Of a DNA stretch of 64,000 bases, positions 37,369 to 49,150 are shown one piece after another. The translations under genes and the position numbers were made by a program. The notes under the pieces are model-generated. The model was not told where the DNA came from. It did not search any database and saw only the letters and a list, made by a program, of their open reading frames with translations. Numbering within the stretch: position 1 is the stretch's first letter; every line of letters begins with the position of its first letter. Source of the stretch: Toxonevra muliebris (taxonomy: Eukaryota; Arthropoda; Insecta; Diptera; Pallopteridae); the NCBI GenBank assembly GCA_963691655.1, contig OY829326.1:10466878-10530877 (forward strand), in the 5' to 3' direction.

Positions 37369-38574
37369 CCCCTTGATCAAAAAGTTCCCAGAATTTATTC
37401 AGAAAATTTAAAATACAAGTTTATTCATCTAAATCTATATTGTCCCCTTCAAAGTAATCCCCATCGACTGCAACACACTTATGCCAGCGCTTGATCCAAT
37501 CCTCTAAACATTTTTTATATTCGGTTTTCGGTATGTCTATCAGTGTTTCCTGCGATTTTTCCATTACTTCCTCTCGGCTGCTGAAACGCGTTCCTCGATT
37601 GAACAGAAAGAAGTCACAGGGAGCCAAATCAGGTGAATTCGGTGGCTGTTGGATGGTATTTGTTGCATTTTTCGTCAAAAAATTACGAATAATGATGGCA
37701 CTGTGCAAAATCCACGAGCTTTCTGTCCACAATTCTGGTCTCATACGGCGAATTGCTTCACGCAAATGCCCCAAAACGCCCAAATAATACTCTTTGTTTA
37801 CTGTCTGGTCTTTTAGAAAAAATTCACGATGCACTACACCATTGTAATCCATGAAAACCGTGAGCATTGCCTTCTTTTTTGACTGAAAACGTCGTAGTTT
37901 TTTGGTCTCGACTCTTTTGGTGAACGCCATTCACTTGCCTGATGTCTGGATTGCGTGTCGTACTGCAAACCCACGTCTCGTCTCCAGTAATGATCCTTTT
38001 GATGAATAAGGGACGTCAACCCGTTCTCTTTTTGCATGAATTTGAGGTCTTCTGGCACCAACTTTGCTGCTACACGACGGAAACCCAAATCATTAACCAA
38101 AATGTCTTGGACGGATCCATAGGCAATGTTCAAGTCCTCCGCTATCTCTCTGATGGTTAATTTGCGGTTATTGACTTAAATTTCTTTTACTTTATCAACG
38201 TTTTCGTCGGTTTTCGATGTCGATGGTCTGCCACTGCGTTCATCATCTTCGATTGACTCACGACCACTTATGAACCGCTTATGCCACTGGTAAACGACCG
38301 TTTTCTTAAGAGAATCGTTGCCGAAACACATTTCCAACATTTCCAACGTTCGTGCACCATTAAATCCGTTTTTACGCAAAATTTGATACAATACAATTTA
38401 ATAAAATTGCAAGAAATCGCCAACACACACAGAGATAGATGTACTCTTGCAAATGTTAAGCTATGAAGAGGGAATATCAACAACAGATGTATCAACTTAA
38501 AAAAAACAGAACTCAAATCGGAACGATGGGAGCGCCACCCGGTGGTTATTCCGGGAACTTTTTGATCAAGGTGG
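37369..38574 (-). mobile_element. mariner family copy B, near full length
   Basis: The TIRs start CC(A)CCTTGATC and continue AAAAAGTTCCC at both ends, with TA flanks at 37367-37368 and 38575-38576. The length of 1206 bp fits a complete mariner. It keeps the region lost from copies A and C, including the first catalytic Asp. It lacks the second one, because a short deletion removed the HHDNA block. Frameshifts also break the transposase, so it is inactive today. Confidence 0.92.
37421..38391 (-). pseudogene. mariner transposase, copy B
   Basis: Three overlapping frames make up the protein. The first (38391 downward) has an N-terminal helix-turn-helix with GRPSTSK. The second (down to 37834) covers EDLNIAYGSVQDIL and a remnant of the linker WVPHEL region. 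The third (37930-37421) has LTVFMDYNGVVHREF (first Asp), WILHSAIIIRNFL where about six codons of the second-Asp block are missing, SPDLAPCDFFLF (third Asp) and a YFEGDNIDLDE C-terminus. The third part is typical of DD34D mariners. At least two frameshifts lie near 38176 and 37930. Confidence 0.88.
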
Positions 38575-39071
38575 TATATCCACATATAAGTTTTTATCTC
38601 TGCTAGATTTTTGTTTTCATAAAGCATAAGAATTTTTTTTTTTTTGTGAACCTAAAAAAAACATTACTTATTAGTGATTATATATATTTCATTTATTTAT
38701 GATAGTAGCTATATATTTAATACTTCTATATTGCTTGTAACCTATTTACGCAATGTATTTGAATTCCGAAATCAAAGGGAGAAAATCTAGTGCAAATGTG
38801 AGTTAATATATGTGTGTATTTGACAATTAAAACATACAAACAACTGTCAATTCACTTCAGGGGCGGATGCAGAATAAAAATTTTAAAAAATTATAAATTT
38901 TTGTAAAAGTTTTTATTTTCATAATTAGGTGCATATGATTTGTTGTATTTTCTGAAGAAGTGCAACGATGTATACGATAAGCAATATTAAAATGAAAGTT
39001 CTTATTTACGGTTTTGTAGCTACACAAAAGTATTGAGGTGTTCCATTTCAGTATTTAGCAACTATTCTACC
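38575..39071. other. AT-rich non-coding DNA
   Basis: No gene seen. The segment AGGGGCGGATGCAGAATAAA at about 38870 resembles the outer end of some insect DNA elements and lies just beyond the THAP remnant, but no matching inverted end was located. Confidence 0.35.
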
Positions 39072-39400
39072 TTAAAAATACCTTTCATTATTGGTGCATT
39101 TTGCTTGCTTGGCGGTACTGACAGTTTCTCTTTTAAATATTTGGTTGCAAGTCCAATATTTTATTTTTTCGTAGCCTTTCAAATGGAAATGAGTGCAGCA
39201 AATTTTTAAGTTTCTTACATCGTCTCTTGTGCTCAAGCCACATGCGTCTACACGACTTCGCTTCACTGCTTCATCTTTTGGTAAACTATAAAAAATTAAT
39301 TGTTTTTGTAACTACTTATTCTGTCGAATACAAAAATATTAATTTATATTTTTTTTTTAGTTTCCACATAAGTAGCACCGGCGAGATATTATCTTTAATT
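39072..39400 (-). pseudogene. THAP zinc-finger remnant, possibly P-element-like
   Basis: On the minus strand, IISRRCYLCGN (about 39400 downward) gives a CxxC pair. After an AT-rich gap ending in the acceptor-like TTTTTTATAG, the frame continues SLPKDEAVKRSRVDACGL, then DVRNLKICCTHFHLKGYEK with the CxxH pair. This C2CH layout and the FPKD-like and (I)CxxHF boxes define THAP domains, which bind DNA in host regulators and in P-element transposases. The frame stops at TAA near 39072. No transposase core follows, so gene versus transposon origin is open. Confidence 0.5.
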
Positions 39401-42040
39401 GCCTAAAATTACAAAATTCACAGCAAAATCATATTTGGAATTTTTAGAATTTTTTTTTTTTTCTTTGATTCGACTTTTTTTGATTTGGCAAACAATTTTT
39501 ACCGCTCCGGAGATTTTTTTTTAATTACATATTTGTAATTTTTGAAAGATGCGGAATAGTTTGTCTCCCTCAGAAAACTATATATCTGAACTGTAATGTT
39601 GGCGCTTGGATATTCATTGTACTGATTGTAGAATATAATATATTTTAGTTAATATGGTATTGTGGAAATAATTATAATTTTGTTTATTCAAGTATCCTCG
39701 TAAACATATAACAAATTATTAAAAATACCAAACTCCTATTTTCGATTTGCAAAATACTAATGGAACGAAAATGTATTTGCAACTGTTATTGTTTTATTTT
39801 TTATTATATAATAAATGTAATACTTGTGAACAAAATTATAAAAATTAAAGTACCAAAATGATAATTATAATTTTAAAGAGAAATTTTAAATAAATGTATA
39901 AATAATTTAGTTGAGTTTTTGTCGATGAATTAAAGTACCAAAATGATAAGAATAAATATATAGAAAACAATTATAATTTTAAAGAGAAATTTTAAATAAA
40001 TGTATAAATAATTTAGTTGACTTTACAATAAGTTTTTGTCGATGAATTTATAATAAAATTATCAATTAATTATTATATAATTATGAATTTATTTATATTT
40101 GTTGAAATGTATTTACGTGAATTTATTATAATAACAGATAAACGATTTGAATGCATGACTAAATTGAAATGAGGTTAAACAACAAAATTTGATATCTTTA
40201 AATTGAAATTTGTAATATAATGGCAAATTCATTTTTATGCTTTTTCAAAACTCCTTTATTGACTACAAAGTTTATAAAAATTGCCAAAATTTATTCAAAT
40301 TTTTAATTTAACAGCCCTTCTGTTCATTATCAGTGATCAAACGTTACTCAGTAACTAATAATTTAATAATAAAAGTATAATAATTTAAAAGTTCCTAAAA
40401 CCATTTTTATTTATTTAAATGTTTTTTTTAATTAAAGAAAGCTCAAATTTAACAAATTTATATTCATAAAAAATATTCCCTCGAAACCGAGACCTATAAG
40501 CTACAAATATCTTTTAATTAAGTTCTTTGAAAATGTTCAGCCTTACTTAGGACTTTTTTTGTACCTGATTAATATAAAATTCATTTGTTATGTTTTGGCG
40601 GAAAAGTGAAGCAATAACAACGATTAACTTTAAATACTACGAACAGTCAGTACCGCTAATAAATTATTTATTAAATGCTTGAAGCAGTATACTCAATCAT
40701 AACTTATTATAAAAAGAAAAAGAGCTTGAAATTTGCATATTTGAAAGCTCGCAATTAGGAATACAACAATGCAAATATTGTAAATATTTACATTGTTGTT
40801 TTGCATAAGATAAACACTAAAGGTACGTTTATTATCTTTGAACCATTTAATGTACAGTGTGTCCCAATATTGTTTACACCCCAACAATATTCAAAACAAA
40901 AATCTTAAAAATTGGTGTACAAGGATACGTACATGCGTAATTCTATGCTATGCTATGGATTCAATATCCAGCTTCTTTTTTTTCAAAAAAACTTTATACA
41001 TTTAATTTTTAATTTGTTCAAATATCAAAGCAAGAAATGGTTACAACCATCAGATATCGAAACCTTAGTATTAATTTATCATACCTTTTATTTAGAAATA
41101 TGAAGATACCCAACGGACTCAAATGAGAAATCTATACATTTATTAGTGGACCTACAATTTTATTCCAGAAGATCCAGAAGTGCTACACTATCATAATATA
41201 TATCAATTTGAGCTTGGTGAGTAGATTAGCCAAAAATTATTAGATTTAAAGTCGGTTAAGCCAATTCCAAAATATCAGCGTCGGAACTTTTTGAAAATTC
41301 GCTCATTGAACAAAGCATTGCATTCATCGTTTAAGCGGGAGTAAAAGATAAATAAGAGAGAGAGAGAGAAGCCATGAGTAACGGCATCTCTCAGAATTAC
41401 CTAACGAATTAACTGCATATAAAAATATCAAAACAAACACCAACGAGTAGTTTGGTTCTCTTTTGATATTTGTTTTTTCATAAAGAGATTTTGTCTGCAA
41501 AAAAATAGCCCCAGTTACTGGGGCCTTACCGACTAGTAAGATTTTGTTTTCCGAAACCGGATACCATTGGCAGTAATAAATAAAAGGATGTTTGCAAACG
41601 AGTTTTTTGATCTGAAAACAATCACTTTGTTGGATTTACTTACGTTTTTTGTGATTGAAAGATAACAGGAAATGGTTTGTTTTTTATTATCAAACATGGC
41701 AAAAGCAAACAACTTGCCATCGAATCAGGGAAGCCCTCGAGAATTTTCCCGATTTTCGATCAAATTCCCCGCACCAAAATAATATTATATTTACTTTTTC
41801 AACCCTTGTTGCATCAAGCAACGTTTTTGTAGTGTTGAAAGTTGAATTTGCCAGAGCTTCATTTGGGGAAATAAAATTGAATTTAATAGAAAATCTTCTG
41901 CAGACTTTTTTTCACATTTTTTATAAATAAAAGCGGAACAGTTACATATTCTTAGGAAAAAAACGTTCATTCAAAATATCTATAAGCTTACCGTCTTTAA
42001 ATAAAAAAGTTGTAATGGATTGTGAAAAATATTTGTGCCT
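39401..42040. other. AT-rich non-coding DNA
   Basis: Besides the tandem duplication at 39844 and an AG microsatellite at 41355-41369, a possible Tc1-like end CAGTGTGTCCCAATATTG at about 40855 is preceded by TA. No matching inverted end was found. No gene is recognised. Confidence 0.45.
39844..40048. repeat. local duplication with about 85- to 118-bp offsets
   Basis: ATTAAAGTACCAAAATGATA at 39844 recurs at 39929. A TTTTAAAGAGAAATTTTAAA block at about 39871 recurs 106 bp later, and GTTTTTGTCGATGAAT at 39914 recurs at 40032. The differing offsets show small indels after duplication. Confidence 0.75.
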
Positions 42041-42044
42041 TTAT

Positions 42045-42565
42045 ATTTAGTTAAGTTTAGTTTATTGTCCATGGAACTCAAGTCCCTTACAGACTAAGTA
42101 ACAACTCAACTTAAAAATATCGTAGAACTAAGAATAATAACAACATACTTCGCATTTACAGTATAGTTTTCATTTATCTTATTTAATTCACTCAAAGTTC
42201 TGCAAATGGGCTCATTTAAGGCAAAATTGGACTTATGCAATTTTACGGAAAGCCAAATTTTTTTATCGAAGATTTTTAGCTGGGACATTAAAAGTGATGA
42301 GCTCTAATAACGCTGGGCAATCCACATTACCACATATAACATCATAAATAAACATAGCGGACTGAATCAATCTTCTATTATATAATAGTTGAAGATTAAT
42401 CAATAAGCAACGAGCATTGTAAGATGGTACCGGATCAGAGAAATTCGGGGTTTTCAAAGCAAATTTTAGAAACTTCTTTTGAACACGTTCAATTCGGTTA
42501 GAATGAATAGAGTAATAGGGATTCCAAATAAAGGCAGCATATTCAAACTTAGATCTGTTTGGGTA
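42045..42565 (-). mobile_element. jockey-like LINE 3' fragment
   Basis: The minus strand reads SKFEYAAFIWNPYYSIHSNR, then ERVQKKFLKFALKTP, YNARCLLINLQLLYNRRLI and LLELITFNVP. After a frame change it continues KLHKSNFALNEPICRTLSEL. This is the region after the RT thumb in jockey/CR1-type LINEs, including the terminal NEPICR box. The 5' boundary near 42565 is a truncation. A short 3' tail with AATAAACT ends near 42045-42060. Confidence 0.7.
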
Positions 42566-43670
42566 AATAAAAACAATATATGGCTCCTTTCACGTCAACG
42601 AGAACGCCCATGTGACCCGAACTGAAAATAAGTGCTCAAAATTGTTGTTAGTCCCTACTTTCGAAATTGCTATTTTTAAAAATTCATACTTGATGGTTTT
42701 AGAGGATGCTGAATTTATTTCTGATGTTAGGTTTGATTTTGAACACTTACTAGGGGGGAAAACAAGGATTGGTGGTGACTATTAATCAGAATTTGAAAAA
42801 TTTAATTCTGCCGATTGGGGAATGAATATTGTGAGTATGTGTAGACACTTTAACGATAATTTTCAGCCATTACGCTTGCATATGCGCCTCTCTTAACTTT
42901 AGTCGCGTGCGTGTCTTCGTTCGAGAGCATGTACAAGTTTTTTGAAAAATTTGAAAACTTGTGTGTTAATTTTTTAGATTTTAATAAAATAATTCACGAC
43001 TTGCTTTCATGCGTTTAAGAAAATGTATTGGGCTGTGAAAAATTTTTGACTATATTAAACTTTATAAATCTAGTAATATTTTTCTGTGATAAATTGTTTT
43101 TTTTTTTTTTTAATCAAAATTTTTAATCTTAGTACATTAAACATTCTTCTTAAACACTTCTTTGTTTTGGTTCTTTTGTATTTGTACTTGAACAACACAC
43201 CCCTCAAATGCACATTTTATTGCACAAGAGTAAATACATTTTTTCCAGATTAAAAAATTATATGCTTGCACGGTTGCTGCTTCTACATAGAGCTACTAGT
43301 GCATAAACTCCAATGCATACTACTTGCTCACACAACCTGCTTCTGGCATTGTTGCCATTGTTATGTTTTTTTGTTATTATTAAAATTGATGTTAAGAAAC
43401 GTGCACCAAATTCCGAGTGTTATAGAACACACACAAATAAAAAAAAAAAAACAATAAGATAAAACAAAAGAGTTAATATAAGTAAAATAACAATAAAAGC
43501 AATACATCAAAAACATCTAACAATAATTTTAAGACAAGGGAAAATAATTTGTGAAAATTAGCAAATTTGTATAGTACATACCCAATAACACATGTTGCGA
43601 GCACAAATTGTTTACATACATACGCTCTGCATCCCAGTATTAAATACATGCACATATACATATGTATGTA
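42566..43670. other. AT-rich non-coding DNA
   Basis: A long poly-T tract lies at about 43098-43112 and a poly-A tract at 43439-43451. No gene or element end is recognised. Confidence 0.5.
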
Positions 43671-44064
43671 GGTAGGGGAATGTCGTCAGGGTTGGAGCAT
43701 ATTTTGACTTTTACTTCATAACTTCCGTTGAAAGCCAAATTTTTTTTTAATGTTTCATACCGTTGAATAGATCTCACAAATTTAAATATAATTGGATCAG
43801 TAGTTAAGGAGTTATGGTCATTTACCAAGAACAAAAATTGTAGGCAGGGTCGGGGCACTGCTGTCAGGGTTGGAGCACTGTAGAACTGTAGAAAATCAAT
43901 AAGAACTGAAGGAATATGATTGAAAATACCATGAAAATCAAAGGAAAAGGAAAAATTACACTTGAAAACCGAGGAAAGAAACCTGAAATCAAAATAAAAA
44001 TCCCTCTGAATGAATTTAAAAAAAAATTTGATTTTTTATTTAAAAAAATTAAGATTGGTAAAAA

Positions 44065-44301
44065 TTATTTTGAATCGCAGTTCTGGCAGACAAAAAAACT
44101 TGGCGTCATATTATTAGCACATTTTAAATGCACCACTCTTTCACATTCTATGCAAGCAATTGAGTTGCAGTCAAGGCGGCGTGACATCGGCTCAAAGCAT
44201 ATAATGCAAAAGTCTTCATCTTCCGCAGAAGACGACTTTTCCACAGCTTTTTCATGTGTGCTCGAAATACAACAACTCCTGTGTTTGTTGTAAAATATCA
44301 A
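44065..44301 (-). pseudogene. PHD-like C4HC3 finger of a pogo/jerky-type transposase
   Basis: The minus-strand frame has CIICFEPMSRRLDC, then CIECERVVHLKC and SFFVCQNCDSK, ending at a stop. The order CxxC, CxxC-x4-HxxC, CxxC fits a PHD-type finger. In insects such a finger is commonly found at the C-terminus of pogo/jerky-like DDE transposases. No DDE core precedes it here, and the nominal first codon is not supported. It is therefore called the tail of a lost transposase rather than a host gene. Confidence 0.6.
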
Positions 44302-44420
44302 AATACAACAAACACATGTATTTCAAAGAGTCAAAAGAGCCATTAGAACAAACACAATTTGAAAATGAGCCAATTGAGCTTCTGGCTGGTCATCCCTGTA
44401 CTACACATTTCTCTGCTTGG

Positions 44421-44578
44421 TTGTATGCAGCCGATCCCCATATGGCCTCGTTCGCTAAACACTAACAATAGCATACATTCGTTTTTTTATTAGCTTCGTA
44501 TGAGTTTAATGAAAACTTATTTCGGTTGTATTTTTTCGATTCACAGCGCCGCTAAAGAAGTTTCACTTCAAAAATTAT
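44421..44578 (+). repeat. dispersed repeat also present at 21299
   Basis: TTGTATGCAGCCGATCCCCA followed by TATGGCCTCGTTCGCTAAAC and later TTAGCTTCGTATGAGT aligns with 21299-21445. It interrupts the pogo-like element and so is younger than it, or moved with it. Confidence 0.7.
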
Positions 44579-44693
44579 GTTTTCCTTTAATTCCATTAGA
44601 ATTTAAGAAAAGTTACTAAAATAAAGAAAAGTAAAAAAATATGTGACCTTGGACACCGAATAGGAAGAATTTCAAGTTTTTGGGCGACATCAC

Positions 44694-44752
44694 TGTAGTT
44701 GGCAAGAGTGAGAGCGCCCAGGTGCACCCGCATGTTGCTCGTGCCAACTACA
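44694..44752. other. short inverted repeat
   Basis: TGTAGTTGGCA near 44694 is exactly repeated in inverse as TGCCAACTACA near 44742-44752. The arms enclose a GC-rich loop containing CGCCCAGGTGCACCCGC. It lies inside the pogo-like element and is unlike its TIRs. Confidence 0.6.
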
Positions 44753-45416
44753 TCAATTCTTTAAAAAAGTTCGTTTCTCGTTTGAAACTTAGTTAGATTT
44801 AAGAGGCTTAAGTATATTTTTTTTTTTGCAATTTCACGGTGTAAATGCTGTAAAGTCACATGTACAATTAATCCCGTGGTTTCTAGTTTTGTTTATTTGC
44901 TATCGGCGAAAGTGTCGTCGGCGCGTGTTGATTTAACAAACCAAATGCATTTATTATTTCCTGTTGACAGAATATACACATGATACGATACGATAAAATG
45001 ACACTAAAAATACACACGGGTGAAAAAAATGTATTTCCGTAGTCAAAACGCATCGGTGCTCCGACCCTCACTACAAACACTGCGTCGCATCATTTACAGT
45101 ATATTCTACCGATGCAAACACCATGAAATGCTACATATTTCCACTTATTACCATTTAATCGCACAATTTAAGTTAACTTACTTTGGTGTTTGCATGTTAT
45201 TATTAATTAATAAATTACTTTTTCTAGCACTGCTAAAATGTTTTTTACTCTTCTTTTAGAACGCGTTTACTTTTCTTCTTTAAACACACATATACACTTC
45301 ACACTCTAAATTCGTAAAGTTTTCTTTCGTCATGACAATACAGTATTAACTTAAAGGACACCAGTGAGATATAACGGAGAAAACGACACTGCCCCGACGC
45401 TGACGACACTCCCCTA

Positions 45417-46916
45417 CTTATACATATAAATCAACTATCCACAATAAGTTTGATAACAAAAAACAAAACTAAAGAACATGGCTTGAATCAGTTTATACCG
45501 ACTATGCTGTGCACTACACTAAGGAATATCTACAATTTCGGCGCTACGACATTTTAAATACCCTATAGAGGTGACCGGTGCAAAATCGGTAACGTGGCCA
45601 TGTCGGTCATCAGCTATTTTATTGTTTCAAAATTTTTTCCCGATATCCGATTCCCGATTATACATTTTTCGATGCAATTATACATTTTTAAAATTAGCTT
45701 ACGTATGTTTTCAAAACTTGTTCGAAAATGTAAGCAAGTAACCTGGTGTCAAGTAGGGCTTGGACACTTGAGTAAAGTCAGTCACCAATTTTATTTCCGG
45801 CGAATCAATTTAGAAAATTTCGAGACAAAGCTGGTCACAGATTTTTTTTTTTTTTTTTTTGTGTGTATTAAATCAAAAAAATGAAGCAAAGTCACTCATT
45901 GTTTTTTCGGTATTTTTAGTATTTTTAGAAAAATGGTACTCGTATACAAATACTGATGTTTGGCTTCGAAAATATTTTTGTTGGTAACCCCTGCTTTAAA
46001 ATTTTTAGTATAAAAATGTACGGTTTTTATTTTACTTTCTAACCAACAATTGCTAATACGAGCTTTCATGTTCATAACTACAAATGCTTTGAATGTCATC
46101 ATGAAGAGTAGACAAAAGCCTAAAAATTTATATGGCTAAATGGGCTTAAAATAAGTAATTAAGAATGTTAAGAGTAGCTTGTATTTATTTTTCATCTCAT
46201 ACTTTCCAATACAAAATTTTATTTACTTTGATATTTCAAAGGTTTGGAAAATTCTCAAGCGCTCTTGAAAGTCAAAGGAAATGCAAACAGAGCTAAATTA
46301 AAATACAAAAGAGACAAAAACTAAAAAATGACATGACAGTGAGTTAATTATGCTGATTTTCAATGTTAATTCTCTCTTTTGTGCTAAAACATTTTTATGC
46401 TAGAGACTTTAAAGAGACAAAAAACGACAAGAATTAACTTTTTCAAAAAAAAAAAAAAACAATTATTTATAGTTTGGCTATTTTTTGTTTATTTTGATTC
46501 ATTATAATCCAAGATATCTGGATTAGTTTTGCATCTCAGATGATTTAAATATTACCCGACTTATAGCAAAGTTTTCAGTAGAATGATTATTTTGAACGTT
46601 TAACTCTTTATCTCCCTGTCTAGGGACTTTGTTTTTGATTATTTTAAATGAAATTGTCATTTGAACTCGTATCATTTAAAGAGGAATAATATTTTCCTAG
46701 TGAAATTTTACGGCAAACATTAAATTTAGTTTCAGTATAATAGATAACCTAAGTTTATAGTTTTCTGTTGTTCAATGGCCTATAATACAATTTTATAACT
46801 AACACATCAATGAAACATGCTAACTCTCCGTATCATAGATTGAAAATTAAAAGAAAGACCAGAAAATTATCTACAAACACTTAAACTATTTTAAATTCTA
46901 AACTATCCATCCAATA
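45417..46916. other. AT-rich non-coding DNA
   Basis: A poly-T tract lies at 45842-45860. No gene or element end is recognised between the pogo-like element and mariner copy C. Confidence 0.5.
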
Positions 46917-46918
46917 TA

Positions 46919-47840
46919 CCCCCTTGATCAAAAAGTTCCCGGAATAACCACCGTACGGCGCTTCCATCGTTCCGATTTAAGTCCTGTTTTTTTGGTAAGT
47001 TGGTACATCTGTTGTTGATATTCCCTCTAAATCTTAGCATCATAGCTTGACATTGCAAAAGTTACGTAGCCCAGAGTACATCTAAACATCTCTGTGTGTG
47101 TTGGCGATTTTTCACAATCTTAGAAATGGATTGAAATTTGCAACAACGAACTTGTATTAAATTTTGCGTAAAAAACGGATTTAATGGTGCACGAACGTTG
47201 GAAATGTTGGAAAAGTGTTTCGGCAGCGATTCTCTAAAGAAAACGGTCGTTTACCAGTGGCACGAGCGGTTCAAAAGTGGTCGTGAGTCAATCGAAGATG
47301 ATGAACGCAGTTTTAGACCATCGACATCGAAAACCGACGAAAACGTTGATAAAGTAAAATAAATTTTGGTCAATAACCGAAAATTAACCATCAGAGAGTA
47401 TTATTTGGGCGTTATGGGGCGTTTACGTGAAGCAATTTACCGAAAAAGGCAAACATTGTGGACAGAAAACTCGTGGATTTTGCACCATGAGAACGCACTG
47501 TCGCACAGTGCCATCATTATTAGTAATTTTTTGACGAAAAATGCATCAAATACCATTCAACAGCCACTGAATTCACCTGATTTGGCTCCCGGTGACTTCT
47601 TTCTGTTCAATCGAGTTAAAAAACCATTACGGGGAACGCTTTTCAGCAGCCGAGAGGGAGTAATGGAAACATCGCAGGAAGAACTAATGGACATACCGAA
47701 AACCAAGGATTGGATCAAGCGCTGGCATAAGTGTGTTGCAGTCGATGGGGATTACTTTGAAGGGGACAATATAGATTTAGATGAATAAACTTGTATCTTT
47801 AATTTTCTGAATAAATTCCGTGAACTTTTTGATCAAGGGG
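46919..47840 (+). mobile_element. mariner family copy C, internally deleted
   Basis: The ends CCCCTTGATCAAAAAGTTCC and, inverted, CCCCTTGATCAAAAAGTTCA match copies A and B. TA precedes the left end; the right flank is TT, so the duplication has mutated. The length is 922 bp. It has the same internal deletion junction and the same premature TAA as copy A, but retains the C-terminus and leader that A lost. It is inserted in the opposite orientation to copies A and B. Confidence 0.92.
47138..47788 (+). pseudogene. mariner transposase remnant, copy C
   Basis: The N-terminal frame (47138-47362) has the helix-turn-helix NGARTLEMLEKCFGSDSLKK and FRPSTSKTDENVDKVK and ends at TAA. The next frame (47366-47788) reads NNRKLTIREYYLGV, skipping the first catalytic Asp region. 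WILHHENALSHSAII follows with Glu for the second Asp, then SPDLAPGDFFLF with the third, and DGDYFEGDNIDLDE at the end. The nominal ATG at 47366 is a fusion-frame artefact. The element is inactive but keeps both TIRs. Confidence 0.88.
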
Positions 47841-49100
47841 TTTCTTAGATTTTATTGCACCAAATTATCAAAAAAAAAAAAAATTCCAAATTTTAATATA
47901 TCTTATATTTAGAGCCTTGTTATTTGCTTTTGTATTAGATTGTGTACTTGAGTATGCTAGAGATTCAATAACACACGTTTTCAATTCATTCCACACTAGA
48001 CTTTAGGGTTTACCGACATTCTATTAAAGTAAACATAATAAAAATAGCAAAATGGCAAAAAAACCAAAATGTTAAACTGCTAAATTTCGTTTTCAGTTGC
48101 AATAAGGAATTTGAGGTTTGTTATATCCATTTGCTCATCTGTATGCCCATCCATTCATTTGTTTTGTTTCGGTTGGGGTGTCATTCATTTGGAGCAAAAA
48201 TTAAAATGTTAACTTTTTACCTAGTACACATATTCTGCAACATTTCACCACAGAAATTAGAAAAAAATAAGAAAAATGCCAACATTTTTTAGGCTTGAAA
48301 GCTGTCAACAAGAGCCTTTTAAACATTTGTCCATCTCATGTTTTCTTTTTTATTTTATATCACATTCTGTTTGTTCATCATACTTGCCTGTTGACTTAGG
48401 TATGTATGTATGTACTTACTATATTAAGTATTCAATTTAAGTTTATTTAATCCTCAAGTATGTCTGCAGCTTTTTCAATGTGATTAATGATGCATTTGTC
48501 TTGGTCTAACCACCAGCCACTTTCCTTCCATTGTCCATTGCAGACATTTGAACAACGCGCGATATATTTTTTCTATTAACAATTTTTATTAGTTGCCCAC
48601 TTTTAATAAATTATAATCTAAAAGAAAAAACTACTACTAAGCTATATAGTATATTTATATGTTCACTAGTGGATCCAGATATTTCATAAGGGGGTGTTAA
48701 TTTTTTCGTCCCTTTTGAATATTTTTTTTGAGTATGACCAATGATGAAATTGTATGAGATTTTCATCGGTAAGGAGAGGATTTCCACATTGACCGCTGCT
48801 CCCTCCTTGGATTCGCTTGTGCATATGTGTGTATGTAAAATAATAATGAAATTGCCAAGTCAGCAAAAATTCATTACGCTCATCATGTTATTAAATTTAC
48901 TGCAAGTGCATTTAAACAATCAGTCACGATAGCATCAAAACCCTTCTTCATAATATTTTTCAAATGGATATCTCTACTCCTTTGTAAGTTATTAGTGCGA
49001 GACTGTACACTTTTGCTTAATTACACTAAATTTTATTGAAAACGAAATTTTTAAAACTGGTTTATTACAACAGATTAAGAATCGATAATCATACATAGCT
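47841..49100. other. AT-rich non-coding DNA
   Basis: No gene recognised. GTGGATCCAGATATTTCATA at about 48668 resembles the outer end of some insect DNA elements, without a partner. Confidence 0.4.
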
Positions 49101-49103
49101 TGA

Positions 49104-49109
49104 TTTATT
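49104..49109 (-). promoter_or_regulatory. polyadenylation signal of the PI31-like gene
   Basis: AATAAA on the minus strand starts about 40 bases after the stop codon at 49151, a normal distance for the last exon. Confidence 0.6.
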
Positions 49110-49150
49110 TTCATTTCAATACTTTTCATATTTGCAGACCAACACGAATA

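Larger units (their letters stand above)
43675..45414 (-). mobile_element. pogo-like element with PHD-type finger
   Basis: The 1740-bp element starts GGGGAATGTCGTCAGGGTTG and ends with the inverted GGGGAGTGTCGTCAGCGTCG, flanked by TA on both sides. Near-copies of the TIR core (GTCAGGGTTGGAGCA, GGGTCGGGGCACTG) recur inside at about 43848-43880. Most of the transposase is gone; only a C-terminal zinc finger survives on the minus strand. A separate dispersed repeat (44421-44578) has inserted. The TIR style matches the MITE at 17059-17539. Confidence 0.8.

Noticed and set aside
40855..40890. Left end of another Tc1-like element (CAGTGTGTCCCAATATTG)
   Set aside because: A TA precedes it, but no inverted partner or transposase was found downstream.
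43916..44293. 125-codon plus-strand ORF with Lys-rich start
   Set aside because: Antisense to the PHD-type finger frame inside the pogo-like element; composition is AT-driven.
48664..48700. Outer end of a DNA element (GTGGATCCAGATATTTCATA)
   Set aside because: No matching inverted end or target duplication located; similar text at 38870 is not in a paired position.
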